64,000 nucleotides of DNA from Armatimonadota bacterium (lineage in GTDB: Bacteria > Armatimonadota > Fimbriimonadia > Fimbriimonadales > Fimbriimonadaceae). The notes beneath the pieces were generated by a model. That model was not told the DNA's origin. It saw only the letters and a program-made list of their open reading frames with translations, and did not search any database. The position numbers and the translations under genes are program-made. Below, in pieces: positions 34,652 to 43,240 of the stretch. The stretch's first letter is position 1. Each line of letters starts with the position of its first letter. The stretch spans positions 1,583,805 through 1,647,804 of the forward strand of contig JBAXHT010000001.1 of assembly GCA_037138755.1 (NCBI GenBank). The letters run 5' to 3'.

Positions 34652-36496
34652 CTAAAAGAGAACCCTGAATGGCGCGACGGGCAACCCAGCGGAGTTCACG
34701 AGATTTCCGCTCGGATTATCTGCCCAGAGATAGCGGACTCCCTTGACGTCTCCGCTTACGAGTAGCTGATTGCGCAGAATCTCCCCATTTGCTTTCACCC
34801 AAGAGCCATCCAGATTCAGCACTTCGAGGCCGGAAATCGCCTCGCCATCGCGGGTCTTGAGGGAACCATAAACATCTTGAAAAACGATTCGGACGTGACC
34901 AGCTTCTCGCTTAGAAGAAATCACGGTCGGACAGAACGACGGCGTGCCTTTCTTGTAAACGCGCGAAAGCGCAAACCCTGCTAGCCGACGACCGACTTCT
35001 CGCTTTCGCAGCGGATGGATCGTCTCCGCGTCACCAAGATCGATGGAAGGAGCCATACCCGTCATCTTTAGATTCAGAATTGATTCTTGGGCTTCACGAA
35101 GCTGCGCCCATTCGGCTTTAGATGGTTCAGCGGTCTTTCCAAATCCCGGCAGTTGAACGTAAAAGAACGGAAGCAAAGGGTCTTTCCAGCGGTTGCGCCA
35201 GTCGTTCACCATAGTCGGAAACAAATTCTTATAAAGATCGGCTGATCCAACGTTTGCCTCGCCCTGGTACCACAGAATCCCTTTGATTCCGTATGGAATC
35301 AGGGGTGCAATCATCCCGTGAAACGCTCCGCTAGGTGCGTTGCGATCCCCAGGCCCCATTGGTCTGACCGGCCTTCGTTCACCTTCCGCGACTGGAGGCT
35401 CGATGACGAGTTCGTTACGAGTTTTCCAAGTTGTATTCAGGTCCAGGGAAGCTCCACCGTCGACCGAAGTGAGCTTGATGTCCGGTCCTAGTAATCCGCC
35501 TTCGCCGGAGCGATTCCAGACTCTTATTGCTACGACGTTGTCTCCATCGCGGAGGACCCCGGGGCCAATAAAGTAGGCTCGCGACTTGAATCTTCCTAAG
35601 GTGCCACCGACCTTCAGACCGTTTACATAAGCCGAATCGTCTGTTCCCACGAAGCCGAGTTCTAGGCGAATCCCTTTACCCTTCCACTCGGGCGGTAACA
35701 AGAAGTGATGGCGGTACCAAACCGCCCCATCGACTTCTCTCCCCTCGGTTTGCTCCCAAGGTGCAGGGAGGGCGACCTCGGGCCAGGCTGAATCATCAAA
35801 CTCAGCTCGGCTCCAGCCCTTCCCGAAGCCGTCGTTACCGGGATCCTTCTTTTCGTTGGCAGCGTCCCATTGATTCACTTTCTCCTGCCATTCGGCGAGG
35901 CGATCCTTGTGGCCACCTAACGAAGAAATGTATTCGTCCACGATGGGCTTCAACTTCGGGTTGGATTCGAGCGAAGATTGGCTCATCCAGGCCTCAATTT
36001 TGGTTCCGCCCCAGCTTGCTTGAATGATTCCGATGGGGATTTTGGTCGCCTTTTGGATGTCGAGTGCGAACGAAGTTGCGACGGCACTCCATTTGTTCAC
36101 CGCGTCCTTGCCACCAACCGTCCAGTTCCCGCGGATCTCCTTTTCAGGTGCGCTGGAGGATGTTTGGACAACCTTAAAGCACCGTATCTGCGGAGTGATA
36201 TCGCGTCGAATTTCCGCCGCCTCGCGGCAACGGGAGACTGGCCATTCCATGTTCGATTGCCCCGAAGCTAGCCAGACGTCGCCAACCATAACGTCGTTGA
36301 CGACCACTTGCTGACCACCAGATCGCATTTTGAGCACGAACGGACCGCCTGCCACTGCGGGAGGCATCTTGAGCTTCCATGTGCCTTCGGGTCGAACAAG
36401 CGTTTGGGCGCGAAAGACCCCGAACTCGACCTCGACGGTCGAACCCGGTACACCAAGCCCAAAGATTGGAACCGAGATGTTGCGGGGCAACACCAT
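34652..36496 (-). CDS. Sialate O-acetylesterase-like esterase 2
   Basis: 614 aa from the ATG at 36496, the first ordinary start codon. It shares with its neighbour the catalytic CSGQSNMEWP-like ASGQSNMEWP motif, WYQGEANVG and IHPLRKREVG, and a beta-sandwich insertion with WYRHHFLLP. The first residues are MVLPRNISVPIFGL, which is the middle of the usual N-terminal block; the usual FTDH and a signal peptide lie in frame upstream without an ordinary start (next entry). Function as for the neighbour. Operon with the acetylxylan esterase gene upstream. Confidence 0.88.
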   Translation of the reverse strand: MVLPRNISVPIFGLGVPGSTVEVEFGVFRAQTLVRPEGTWKLKMPPAVAGGPFVLKMRSGGQQVVVNDVMVGDVWLASGQSNMEWPVSRCREAAEIRRDITPQIRCFKVVQTSSSAPEKEIRGNWTVGGKDAVNKWSAVATSFALDIQKATKIPIGIIQASWGGTKIEAWMSQSSLESNPKLKPIVDEYISSLGGHKDRLAEWQEKVNQWDAANEKKDPGNDGFGKGWSRAEFDDSAWPEVALPAPWEQTEGREVDGAVWYRHHFLLPPEWKGKGIRLELGFVGTDDSAYVNGLKVGGTLGRFKSRAYFIGPGVLRDGDNVVAIRVWNRSGEGGLLGPDIKLTSVDGGASLDLNTTWKTRNELVIEPPVAEGERRPVRPMGPGDRNAPSGAFHGMIAPLIPYGIKGILWYQGEANVGSADLYKNLFPTMVNDWRNRWKDPLLPFFYVQLPGFGKTAEPSKAEWAQLREAQESILNLKMTGMAPSIDLGDAETIHPLRKREVGRRLAGFALSRVYKKGTPSFCPTVISSKREAGHVRIVFQDVYGSLKTRDGEAISGLEVLNLDGSWVKANGEILRNQLLVSGDVKGVRYLWADNPSGNLVNSAGLPVAPFRVLF

Positions 36497-36565
36497 GTGG
36501 TCCGTAAAAAGGGCGGCGGGGCGCAGGAAGACCTGGGTCCCAACAAGTAAATTTGCGAGTATCAG
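36497..36565 (-). other. In-frame N-terminal extension with no ordinary start
   Basis: Twenty-three codons in frame upstream of the ATG encode a signal-like LILANLLVGTQVFLRP and LFTDH, exactly the missing N-terminal part of the esterase. The first usable codon is CTG at 36565 (no ATG, GTG or TTG is in frame after the TAA). A TATAAT (36574-36579) ends only 8 bases upstream of the CTG, so a transcript from it would be leaderless or nearly so. Confidence 0.5.
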
Positions 36566-36587
36566 AGCCCTTTATTATAGGTCGCTT

Positions 36588-37541
36588 TTAGAGATCGCTG
36601 AAGAACTCCCAGATCAAATCATCGACCCCCGGCAGTCCCTCGTGACCGAAGTCGGGGTACATCACGTGGCTCTTTTTGCAGGTCATTTTGTTGTATGCCG
36701 CGAAGTAGGTGCTCGGAGGAGTGATGGTGTCCATCAGACCGCCAAACAGTTTGACCTCGCCTTTGATTCGATGCACAAGGTGTTGCAGGTCGATGTAGCC
36801 GAGCTTTTCAAAAATCTCCGCTTCACGCTCGTGCCGTGGGTCGCGCTGACGGAAGTAGTATTTCAGCTCGTCGTAGGCATCCTTCGCGAGGTCCATCTCC
36901 CAAACTCGCTGGTAGTCGCAAAGGAATGGATAGACCGGGGCGGCTTTCTTGATCGGCGCGAGCGCGGCACACGCAAGGGTGAGTGCTCCGCCTTGTGAGC
37001 CTCCCATCGCACCGAGCCGGGTTCCATCGATCTCGTCAAACGACGAGACGACTTTTGCAAGAAGCGCAGTGTCAAGGTACACATTTCGGAAATACATCTC
37101 TTCGGGAGGACCATCGAGACCGCGAACAATGTGGCCCTTGAGAGTCATTCCTTGATAGTTTCCGTGATCAAGAGATTCACCACCTTGACCACGACAGTCC
37201 ATCGCCGCCACCGCGAATCCGCGTGCGACCCAGTTGAGTTTGTGCATCCAATCTCCGGAGTGCATTGAGTAGCCGTGGAACTGTAGTATGCAGGGCACTT
37301 TCTTGGAGCCCTTCGGTCGGATGTACTTAGCGTACACCTCGCCGCCACGGGTTCCCTTGAAGCGAAGTTCAAAGCACTCCGCGAAATCCACGCTCATATT
37401 CTTCGGGGTCAGTATCGGCGCGATTGCAACTGCCTCCATCTCTGCAAGCGATTCATTCCAAAACTGTTCGTGGTCGGCGGGCTTGGGGTTTATTCCGGAA
37501 TAGCTCAGCAGTTTGGCGAGAGGCATATCTACTAACGGCAT
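36588..37541 (-). CDS. Acetylxylan esterase / cephalosporin-C deacetylase-like
   Basis: 317 aa from the ATG at 37541; a longer open frame upstream is not needed. This is a CE7-type alpha/beta hydrolase: HGYSMHSGDWMHK, RGQGGESLD, the Ser in GGSQGGAL near residue 182, Asp in MDTITPPST and His in GHEGLPG. Enzymes of this type remove acetyl groups from xylan or from acetylated sugars inside the cell. It ends 22 bases before the non-canonical start of the sialate esterase gene, suggesting one deacetylation operon. Confidence 0.9.
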   Translation of the reverse strand: MPLVDMPLAKLLSYSGINPKPADHEQFWNESLAEMEAVAIAPILTPKNMSVDFAECFELRFKGTRGGEVYAKYIRPKGSKKVPCILQFHGYSMHSGDWMHKLNWVARGFAVAAMDCRGQGGESLDHGNYQGMTLKGHIVRGLDGPPEEMYFRNVYLDTALLAKVVSSFDEIDGTRLGAMGGSQGGALTLACAALAPIKKAAPVYPFLCDYQRVWEMDLAKDAYDELKYYFRQRDPRHEREAEIFEKLGYIDLQHLVHRIKGEVKLFGGLMDTITPPSTYFAAYNKMTCKKSHVMYPDFGHEGLPGVDDLIWEFFSDL

Positions 37542-37562
37542 GCATGATAGAATATCCTCCTG

Positions 37563-37841
37563 ATGGTTGGTCGTTGGATTCTTGTGGTGCTGTTCTGCGG
37601 ATTTATTGGAGCCGTGAGCAGTTGGATGGTGAATACGCTTTTCGGCCTCTTCGCACCAACGTCCGCGTCGCATCAACAGGACTTAGGTGGGCTCGCCCTC
37701 TCGATGACCGGTGATTTGGGAGTTAGAGCGGTCAACTACTCTGCCATTCAAAACGGAATTCTGCTTGGAGTTCTTGCAGGCTGTGTGATCGTCATCGCCG
37801 ACGCTATGGTGAAATCCCGACTTGGCGTGCAACAGAAGTAA
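37563..37841 (+). CDS. Small membrane protein of unknown function
   Basis: 92 aa with two transmembrane helices, WILVVLFCGFIGAVSSWMV (residues 5-23) and ILLGVLAGCVIVIADAMV (residues 65-82). A short polar loop of Gln/Gly/Asn residues lies between them. It starts 21 bases from the divergent acetylxylan esterase. No known family. Confidence 0.6.
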   Translation: MVGRWILVVLFCGFIGAVSSWMVNTLFGLFAPTSASHQQDLGGLALSMTGDLGVRAVNYSAIQNGILLGVLAGCVIVIADAMVKSRLGVQQK

Positions 37842-37889
37842 ACTTGAGTTCCGAGCTGACAGCAGAAAGCTGACAGCCGATGGCTCCCC

Positions 37890-38468
37890 ATGAAACCCCT
37901 CGGAAAACTCACCGTCGTCTGCGGCTCGATGTACGCTGGCAAAAGCGAGGAGCTGATTCGGCTTGCGCGGCGATCACTTTACGCCAAGAAAAAGGTTCAG
38001 GTTTTCAAGCCTTCGATTGATGACCGTTACCACCAGACCATGGTCGTGAGCCACATGGGCGTCCAGCATGAGGCGGAGACGGCGGTGAATGTGGCGGAGC
38101 TTAGTGCGAAAGTCAAGAAAGAAACCCAGGTTCTGCTGATCGAAGAAGTCCAGTTCTTTGAGCCGACGATTGTTGAGTTCCTGGTGCAGCAGGCCGACAA
38201 AGGCGTTGATGTTATCGTCGCCGGACTCGACCAGGACTTCCGCCGTCAGCCCTTCGGACCGATGCCGGCCCTGCTTGCGGCTGCCGACGAAGTCATCAAG
38301 CTTCGCGCGATCTGCATGAAATGCGGAAACCCGGCGTCGCACACGTATCGTATGGTCGACGGAAAGCCCGCCCACTGGGACGACCCGATCGTTCTGATCG
38401 GTGCGACAGAAAGCTACGAGGCACGGTGCCGGAACTGCTTTGAGATTCGGAAAGGGAAGAAGAAGTAG
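37890..38468 (+). CDS. tdk: Thymidine kinase (type II)
   Basis: 192 aa, the usual size. The Walker A GSMYAGKSEELIR, the VVSHMGVQHE and LIEEVQFFEP segments, and AGLDQDFRRQPFG identify the class II enzyme that phosphorylates thymidine for DNA synthesis. The zinc-binding lasso cysteines are present in CMKCGNPA and CRNC. Its stop directly abuts the stop of the convergent gene (TAG then TTA). Confidence 0.97.
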   Translation: MKPLGKLTVVCGSMYAGKSEELIRLARRSLYAKKKVQVFKPSIDDRYHQTMVVSHMGVQHEAETAVNVAELSAKVKKETQVLLIEEVQFFEPTIVEFLVQQADKGVDVIVAGLDQDFRRQPFGPMPALLAAADEVIKLRAICMKCGNPASHTYRMVDGKPAHWDDPIVLIGATESYEARCRNCFEIRKGKKK

Positions 38469-39101
38469 TTAGCGGATTCGGGACATCACTAGTTTCCGTC
38501 CTGCGAGCTGGTCATCCTTCATCTCAAACCGCTCCAGCGATGAATCCTTGATCCGAAACCAGAACTTTGCGACAAAGCTCTGCTGGCTATTTGGGACGTG
38601 ACCTTGAGCGGAAACACTGTAGACGCTAATGCCATTGATGGAAGTAGCCTCTTCGTACGTCCAGGTCAAGGAAGTCCGTGGTGAGACAATCCTTGTTGGT
38701 TTATTTGGTTCCAGTTGGACTTGTAGGTTGTCAAAAGGCGATACGATGCCCGCCATCGCATTACGTTCGTAAACGTTGCCGCTTTTGGACGAGAGATACG
38801 GCATCATTTGGGGCAAATAGGTAGCCAAAAAGGGGTGGGGGATAAACACTTCTGGGAAGGGAGTTGCCACGAATCCGCCTCCAGTAAGTACCCGCTCGCG
38901 TCCGACATCAAGTAGCTCTCCTCTAGGTCTAGCTGTGACAGGGACTACGATACATACCGCAGCATGAAGCTGCGTGTTTTTAAGAACTCTTGATTGCGAT
39001 GCGGGCGCCGAAATCGAAACGCAATACTTCAACTCCATCGGCTCCTTCGGAGCGAAGTGGATGTAGGCATCTGGCTTCTGGATTGGCGCGATCCCGAGCA
39101 T
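38469..39101 (-). CDS. Secreted-protein family member 4 of a tandem array
   Basis: 210 aa. No clear signal peptide is visible at the ATG. The C-terminal third contains WFRIKDSSLERFEMKDDQLAG, which aligns with the ends of the next three upstream genes (pattern W-x-R-x-x-D-x-x-L-x-x-x-E/K). It starts immediately after the stop of its neighbour with no gap. It is the most diverged member. Function unknown. Confidence 0.65.
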   Translation of the reverse strand: MLGIAPIQKPDAYIHFAPKEPMELKYCVSISAPASQSRVLKNTQLHAAVCIVVPVTARPRGELLDVGRERVLTGGGFVATPFPEVFIPHPFLATYLPQMMPYLSSKSGNVYERNAMAGIVSPFDNLQVQLEPNKPTRIVSPRTSLTWTYEEATSINGISVYSVSAQGHVPNSQQSFVAKFWFRIKDSSLERFEMKDDQLAGRKLVMSRIR

Positions 39102-39782
39102 CTACTCCTTCCGAGTGACGGTGATCTTCACTTTGCCAGCCGGAGCGCCTTCGCCGGGGACCATGTTGTCGGTTTTGAGTTCGAGCTTCTGCAAGGAAGC
39201 GTCCGAGGCCCGGACCCAGGAGGTTGCAGTCATGTCGCCCGAGAATCCTTCTTTCGTGAACTTGCCCTCGCAGGTGGACTTCAAGGTGTCAACATCCTCA
39301 ACTTTCTCAGGCCCGACGAACTCGAACTTGGTCTTGCCAATCTTGGATTCGTGCTCCCATTTGTGGCCGGCCTTCACTGGCTCGAGTGGGTCGGCGCCGT
39401 CTAGGAGATCCATGAGGGTGGAGATTGGGTCTTCCTCTTCATCGGTTTTCTCCTCCTTGATCTCCTCGCCGTCTTTGTCGTATTTGTGGGTCTTGGCGTC
39501 TTCGGCGTCAATCGCCTGCTCTTCGCCATTGAACTTGATCGTTCCCCCCAGTAGTGTGTCCGTTTCTTCGTAGGAGCCGTCGGCGTTGACCTTTGTGATC
39601 TTAAACTTGTTCTTCGACTTCATTTCCATCGTGAAGCCCTCGGATTCGAAGTTCACTAGGATCTCGTAGACCCGCTCGGCTCCCTCAATGTGCTTTTCAC
39701 GCAGGCTGTATTTCGTATCCTGCAACGGCGCAAAGCCGAGTGCGGCTACAGAGAGGAAAAGAACAGCTTTGGAAGCGAACAT
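39102..39782 (-). CDS. Secreted-protein family member 3 of a tandem array
   Basis: 226 aa with a signal peptide (residues 1-20, LFLSVAALGFAPLQ). The mature part has an acidic middle (DKDGEEIKEEKTDEEEDP) and ends with VRASDASLQKLELKTDNMVPG and GKVKITVTRKE. The beta-rich pattern (KSKNKFKITKVNADGSYEE) resembles its neighbours. Exported protein of unknown function. Confidence 0.75.
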   Translation of the reverse strand: MFASKAVLFLSVAALGFAPLQDTKYSLREKHIEGAERVYEILVNFESEGFTMEMKSKNKFKITKVNADGSYEETDTLLGGTIKFNGEEQAIDAEDAKTHKYDKDGEEIKEEKTDEEEDPISTLMDLLDGADPLEPVKAGHKWEHESKIGKTKFEFVGPEKVEDVDTLKSTCEGKFTKEGFSGDMTATSWVRASDASLQKLELKTDNMVPGEGAPAGKVKITVTRKE

Positions 39783-39826
39783 AACATATAGTGTCGTCTC
39801 GGACGCGGCAAAAGTTTCCTAGAATC

Positions 39827-40486
39827 TCACTTTTCTTTAGCCGAATAGGTGAATGTGTAGTCGATCATCGGCAGGCCATCGCTAACAAGGTCGTCGGCTG
39901 TGGTGCTTTCGCTCTGCAAGCGACCGTTGTCGCACCGGTACCACTGCGTCACCTTAAAGGTGCCTCGTAACGGGTCAAGAAATGTTCCGGTTCGCTCGAG
40001 GCCGATGCAGTCGTACTTGTCAATCTTCTTGATCGGCAAGCCCTTGAACAAGATATCCATGATCTTTGTCCGGCGACGCCACGTTTCTCCAGGGGCCACC
40101 GCCTTGCGGTCGATTGCTACGTGGAGAAGTTCGTCGACGTAGCCGAGCGGGTCGTCTTCAAAGGTCGCCTTGATCTCTTCGTATTGAAACTGTTGTCCAT
40201 TACCGTTGAGGTAGAAGTTCCAAGTCTCGCCTTTTGGATCCTCGGGTTCGCTCTTCTCGCCGTCGGTGGATTCGTTGATGGTTCCGCCGATCACCTCGAC
40301 CTCGACATGTTGGACGCCGTAGTTGTCGATTCCCAGTACGGTTTGCTTGCACTTCAGGTCGTGCTTGATGTACTGTCGTTGAGTCTTCAAGATTTCGACC
40401 GAGTCAAATCGCCACTCTTCGCCTTCCTTCATCGGGCACCCGATGGCGTAGGAGGATTGGGCAAGGATCAATCCGGCGAGAATCAC
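39827..40486 (-). CDS. Secreted-protein family member 2 of a tandem array
   Basis: 219 aa. Residues 1-15 (MILAGLILAQSSYAI) look like a short signal. Contains EGEEWRFDSVEILKTQRQY and ends YRCDNGRLQSESTTADDLV and FTYSAKEK, the same C-terminal layout as the others. Unknown function. Confidence 0.7.
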   Translation of the reverse strand: MILAGLILAQSSYAIGCPMKEGEEWRFDSVEILKTQRQYIKHDLKCKQTVLGIDNYGVQHVEVEVIGGTINESTDGEKSEPEDPKGETWNFYLNGNGQQFQYEEIKATFEDDPLGYVDELLHVAIDRKAVAPGETWRRRTKIMDILFKGLPIKKIDKYDCIGLERTGTFLDPLRGTFKVTQWYRCDNGRLQSESTTADDLVSDGLPMIDYTFTYSAKEK

Positions 40487-40500
40487 ACCTTCAAGATAAC

Positions 40501-40528
40501 AAAAAGAGCGGCAAAAGCCGCTCTTTTT
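40501..40528. terminator. Bidirectional terminator in the tandem array
   Basis: A 12-base perfect stem (40501-40512 with 40517-40528) and 4-base loop, with A- and T-runs at both edges, lies after the first gene of the array. It separates transcription of that gene from the other three. Confidence 0.88.
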
Positions 40529-40546
40529 GCTGAATTATCCGAAGAT

Positions 40547-41248
40547 TTACTTTTCTCGCGTAATGACAAAGGTTCCGGTGATGGGGCCCGGTGCGCCTGC
40601 CATGGGAACGTTCGACCACTTCTGCTCGGCCTTCACCATCTGTGAGTCTGACTTAGCAAGCCAAACCTTTCCTTCGATCGAAGCTGGCTCTGCGCCGGAA
40701 GCTTCGACGACTTTCGACTTGATGATCAGCGTGTCGACGCCGTCAACTGATTCTTCCCCAAGAACTTCGAAGTCCTTCTTCAAAGCCACAGTTCCCTTGT
40801 CGGTATCTGCCTTAACCTCTTCCGTCCACTTGGAACCAACCTTGACTGCGGTCTTCGGGAATGTCCATGCATTGAGAGCTGCAACTCGGTAAGCCTCAGG
40901 TCCGATATCGTCTCCGCGAATTTCCTTGACGGTTCCGTCGGCGTTGTGAACGACCGTGTTGCCTGGGGTCTCGGGGATCTCCATTTCTTGCCCGCCGAGG
41001 CTAGCTGTGCCGCCAAGCTGCTTATCCTCAAGCGTATAGGAACCATCTTCTGCAACTTCCTTGACGGTCGTTTGAGTCAAAAGGTTGGCGACAACGTCGG
41101 TACCCATGATCTGAAGATTGCCCTTGATACGGAGCTTAACGACGTCGCCTTTCTTTGGCGTATATTTGAGGATGACGCCATCCTGGGTGGCGAGGGCGAC
41201 AGATGCGAGGAGCATCATTGCAATACCGGCAGATTTCAGTGCTTTCAT
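40547..41248 (-). CDS. Secreted-protein family member 1 of a tandem array
   Basis: 233 aa with a clear signal peptide (GIAMMLLASVALATQ). Layout: GDVVKLRIKGNLQIMG, then KEVAEDGSYTLEDKQLGG, AWTFPKTAVKVGSKWTEE, and the C-terminal WLAKSDSQMVKAEQKW and TFVITREK. The protein is exported and beta-rich. A bidirectional terminator follows, so it is probably transcribed by itself. Function unknown. Confidence 0.75.
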   Translation of the reverse strand: MKALKSAGIAMMLLASVALATQDGVILKYTPKKGDVVKLRIKGNLQIMGTDVVANLLTQTTVKEVAEDGSYTLEDKQLGGTASLGGQEMEIPETPGNTVVHNADGTVKEIRGDDIGPEAYRVAALNAWTFPKTAVKVGSKWTEEVKADTDKGTVALKKDFEVLGEESVDGVDTLIIKSKVVEASGAEPASIEGKVWLAKSDSQMVKAEQKWSNVPMAGAPGPITGTFVITREK

Positions 41249-41362
41249 GATTACGGCTCTAGTTTAGCGTGTTTGCGCTTGTTTCAGATATGTATACGCA
41301 CAACACTTAACCCGGTTGCGCCCATACTTTAAGGCTAGGTCAAAAGACCAGATGTTCTCTCC

Positions 41363-42067
41363 ATGCAACCTAAGCTCGTCACCTTCGACTGCGCCAACAC
41401 CCTGATCTGGACGGATTGGCAGCCGCACACGTTCGCGGTGCGCTGCGCCGAAATAGCCGGGCTCGAGCTCCCTGATGGAGCTTCTGAGAAGTATATGGAG
41501 ATCTTCTTGCCGAAACTTCCGGAATTCTGGCTGATGAACCAGAAGCGGTCGTTTCTTCCGTGGCGAGAATTTTGGGTTCAGCAGGTCGCGGATTGGCTCG
41601 CGGCTCTGGGGATCGAAGGGCAGAACCCTTTGGAACTCCACTTGATCGGTGAAAAGGAGATTTTTCGGCCACCTTCGAAGACCTTTAAGCTGTTCGATGA
41701 CGCCTTGCCTGCGGTGCGGGCTCTCCAAGAAATGGGGATCAAGGTTGCGGTGCTGAGTAACTGGGACCACTCTTTGCATCAATGCCTTGAAGGGCATGGG
41801 CTGGGGTACGAGTTTGACGCGGTCTTCGCCTCACTGGAACATGGAGTAGAAAAACCCGATCCCCGATTCTTTCAGATCGCTCTCGATCATTTCGGAGTCA
41901 CTCCGAGTGAATGCTTCCACGTCGGTGATGACCCGATCGACGATTTCGAAGGCGCGACCCAAGCCGGGATTCCCGTCGCACTTCTCGACCGAACCCGTTT
42001 ACGTTCCGAAAAGCCATATATATCCGACCTGCACCAACTGATCGAGGCATTTGAATGGTACGTCTAA
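41363..42067 (+). CDS. HAD-superfamily hydrolase
   Basis: 234 aa. HAD motifs: TFDCANTLIW (motif I, with Ala instead of the second Asp), LSNWDHS (motif II), EKPDPRFF (Lys of motif III) and HVGDDPIDDFEGA (motif IV). The missing second Asp is common in some HAD phosphatases that are not classical phosphomonoesterases. Substrate unknown. The stop overlaps the queA start by 13 bases. Confidence 0.85.
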   Translation: MQPKLVTFDCANTLIWTDWQPHTFAVRCAEIAGLELPDGASEKYMEIFLPKLPEFWLMNQKRSFLPWREFWVQQVADWLAALGIEGQNPLELHLIGEKEIFRPPSKTFKLFDDALPAVRALQEMGIKVAVLSNWDHSLHQCLEGHGLGYEFDAVFASLEHGVEKPDPRFFQIALDHFGVTPSECFHVGDDPIDDFEGATQAGIPVALLDRTRLRSEKPYISDLHQLIEAFEWYV

Positions 42068-43068
42068 GCGATTTCGACTATCACCTTCCGGAAGAACTGA
42101 TCGCCCAGACTCCGCTGAGCGATCGTGCCGCCTCGCGCCTTCTTCACCTTGACAAAGCTTCCGGAGACGTCGCCCACCTCCAATTCCGAAACTGTCCCGG
42201 CCTCCTCAATGAAGGTGATGTGCTCGTTCTCAATAACACCCGAGTCAACGCGTGGCGGTTCATCGGCGAGAAATCCACCGGGGCAAAAATCGAGATTCTC
42301 GCCCTTAAGGAGCTTGAGCAAGGAGTCTTCGAATGCCTGGTCAAACCCGCCAAGCGGCTTAAACTGGGTGACCCAATCAGCATCAGCCCTCGCCTCGTTG
42401 CTGAACTTGTGGGTCAAACTGACGAGACAACTCGTCTGATCCGATTCTCCTCAGCGGAAAACATTTATCTGGCAATGGACGAAGCCGGAACAGTTCCCCT
42501 ACCGCCATACATCACCGAATCGTTGGACGACAAAGAGCGGTACCAAACCGTCATCGCCCAGCACCCCGGCTCCGCCGCTGCCCCAACTGCTGGTCTCCAC
42601 TTCACCCCCGAGATCCTCGATCAGATTAAAGCCAAGGGCGTCGACATCGTCGAGGTCACTCTGCATGTCGGAATCGACACCTTCCGGCCCATCCAAACAG
42701 ACGACGTCACCAATCACCAAATGCATGGCGAGATTTGCGAAGTCTCCCCGCAGGCCGCTCAGCGAATCAACGAACGAAAGGGAAGACTCATCGCCGTCGG
42801 TACGACCTCCGTCCGAACTCTCGAATCGTTTGCCACCCATGCCGGAGAGATCGAACCCGGGCGTCAAGAGTCCCGAATCTTTATCACCCCAGGGTACAAG
42901 TTCCGCGCCATCGACGGAATGTTCACCAACTTCCACCTCCCTAAAACAACCATGTTGCTGATGATCTCCGCCCTGGCGGGACGGGAGAACATTCTGATTG
43001 CCTACGACGAAGCGGTCCGGAACCGCTACCGTTTCCTCAGTTTTGGGGACTCAATGCTGATCATCTAG
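42055..43068 (+). CDS. queA: tRNA preQ1(34) S-adenosylmethionine ribosyltransferase-isomerase
   Basis: 337 aa. QueA transfers ribose from S-adenosylmethionine to preQ1 in tRNA during queuosine synthesis. Conserved parts: DFDYHLPEELIAQTPLSDR, VLVLNNTRVN, GSAAAPTAGLHFT, the ITLHVGIDTFRPI-like VTLHVGIDTFRP, and TNFHLPKTTMLLMISALAG. The gene begins inside the end of the HAD gene. Confidence 0.97.
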   Translation: MVRLSDFDYHLPEELIAQTPLSDRAASRLLHLDKASGDVAHLQFRNCPGLLNEGDVLVLNNTRVNAWRFIGEKSTGAKIEILALKELEQGVFECLVKPAKRLKLGDPISISPRLVAELVGQTDETTRLIRFSSAENIYLAMDEAGTVPLPPYITESLDDKERYQTVIAQHPGSAAAPTAGLHFTPEILDQIKAKGVDIVEVTLHVGIDTFRPIQTDDVTNHQMHGEICEVSPQAAQRINERKGRLIAVGTTSVRTLESFATHAGEIEPGRQESRIFITPGYKFRAIDGMFTNFHLPKTTMLLMISALAGRENILIAYDEAVRNRYRFLSFGDSMLII

Positions 43069-43143
43069 GTTCAACGCCCGAGCATAACGACCCAGGAATA
43101 AGAATTTTGTTCAAAATATATTCCAAATGAAGAATAACCATAC

Positions 43144-43149
43144 TATAAT
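43144..43149 (+). promoter_or_regulatory. -10 box of the fourth prepilin gene
   Basis: A perfect TATAAT lies about 90 bases before the start codon, with TTCCAA (43121-43126) 17 bases upstream as a partial -35. The region is strongly AT-rich. The leader is unrelated to the duplicated cassette of the other pair. Confidence 0.5.
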
Positions 43150-43240
43150 GGAACTAAGCCCGATTGGTTTAGTCTAATCCCTGATCCATCAAGGTCCCAA
43201 GCAATCATCGAACGATTGATATTTTCACTGAGGAAAATTC

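Noticed and set aside
34615-34660. GC-rich hairpin between the two convergent sialate esterases
   Set aside because: The stem is short (GGGGCGCCCC palindrome region) and tails are not clear; not confident as a terminator.
36588-37676. Extended start of the acetylxylan esterase at 37676
   Set aside because: The extra 45 residues are basic and unlike the family and would overlap the divergent membrane protein gene; the ATG at 37541 is better.
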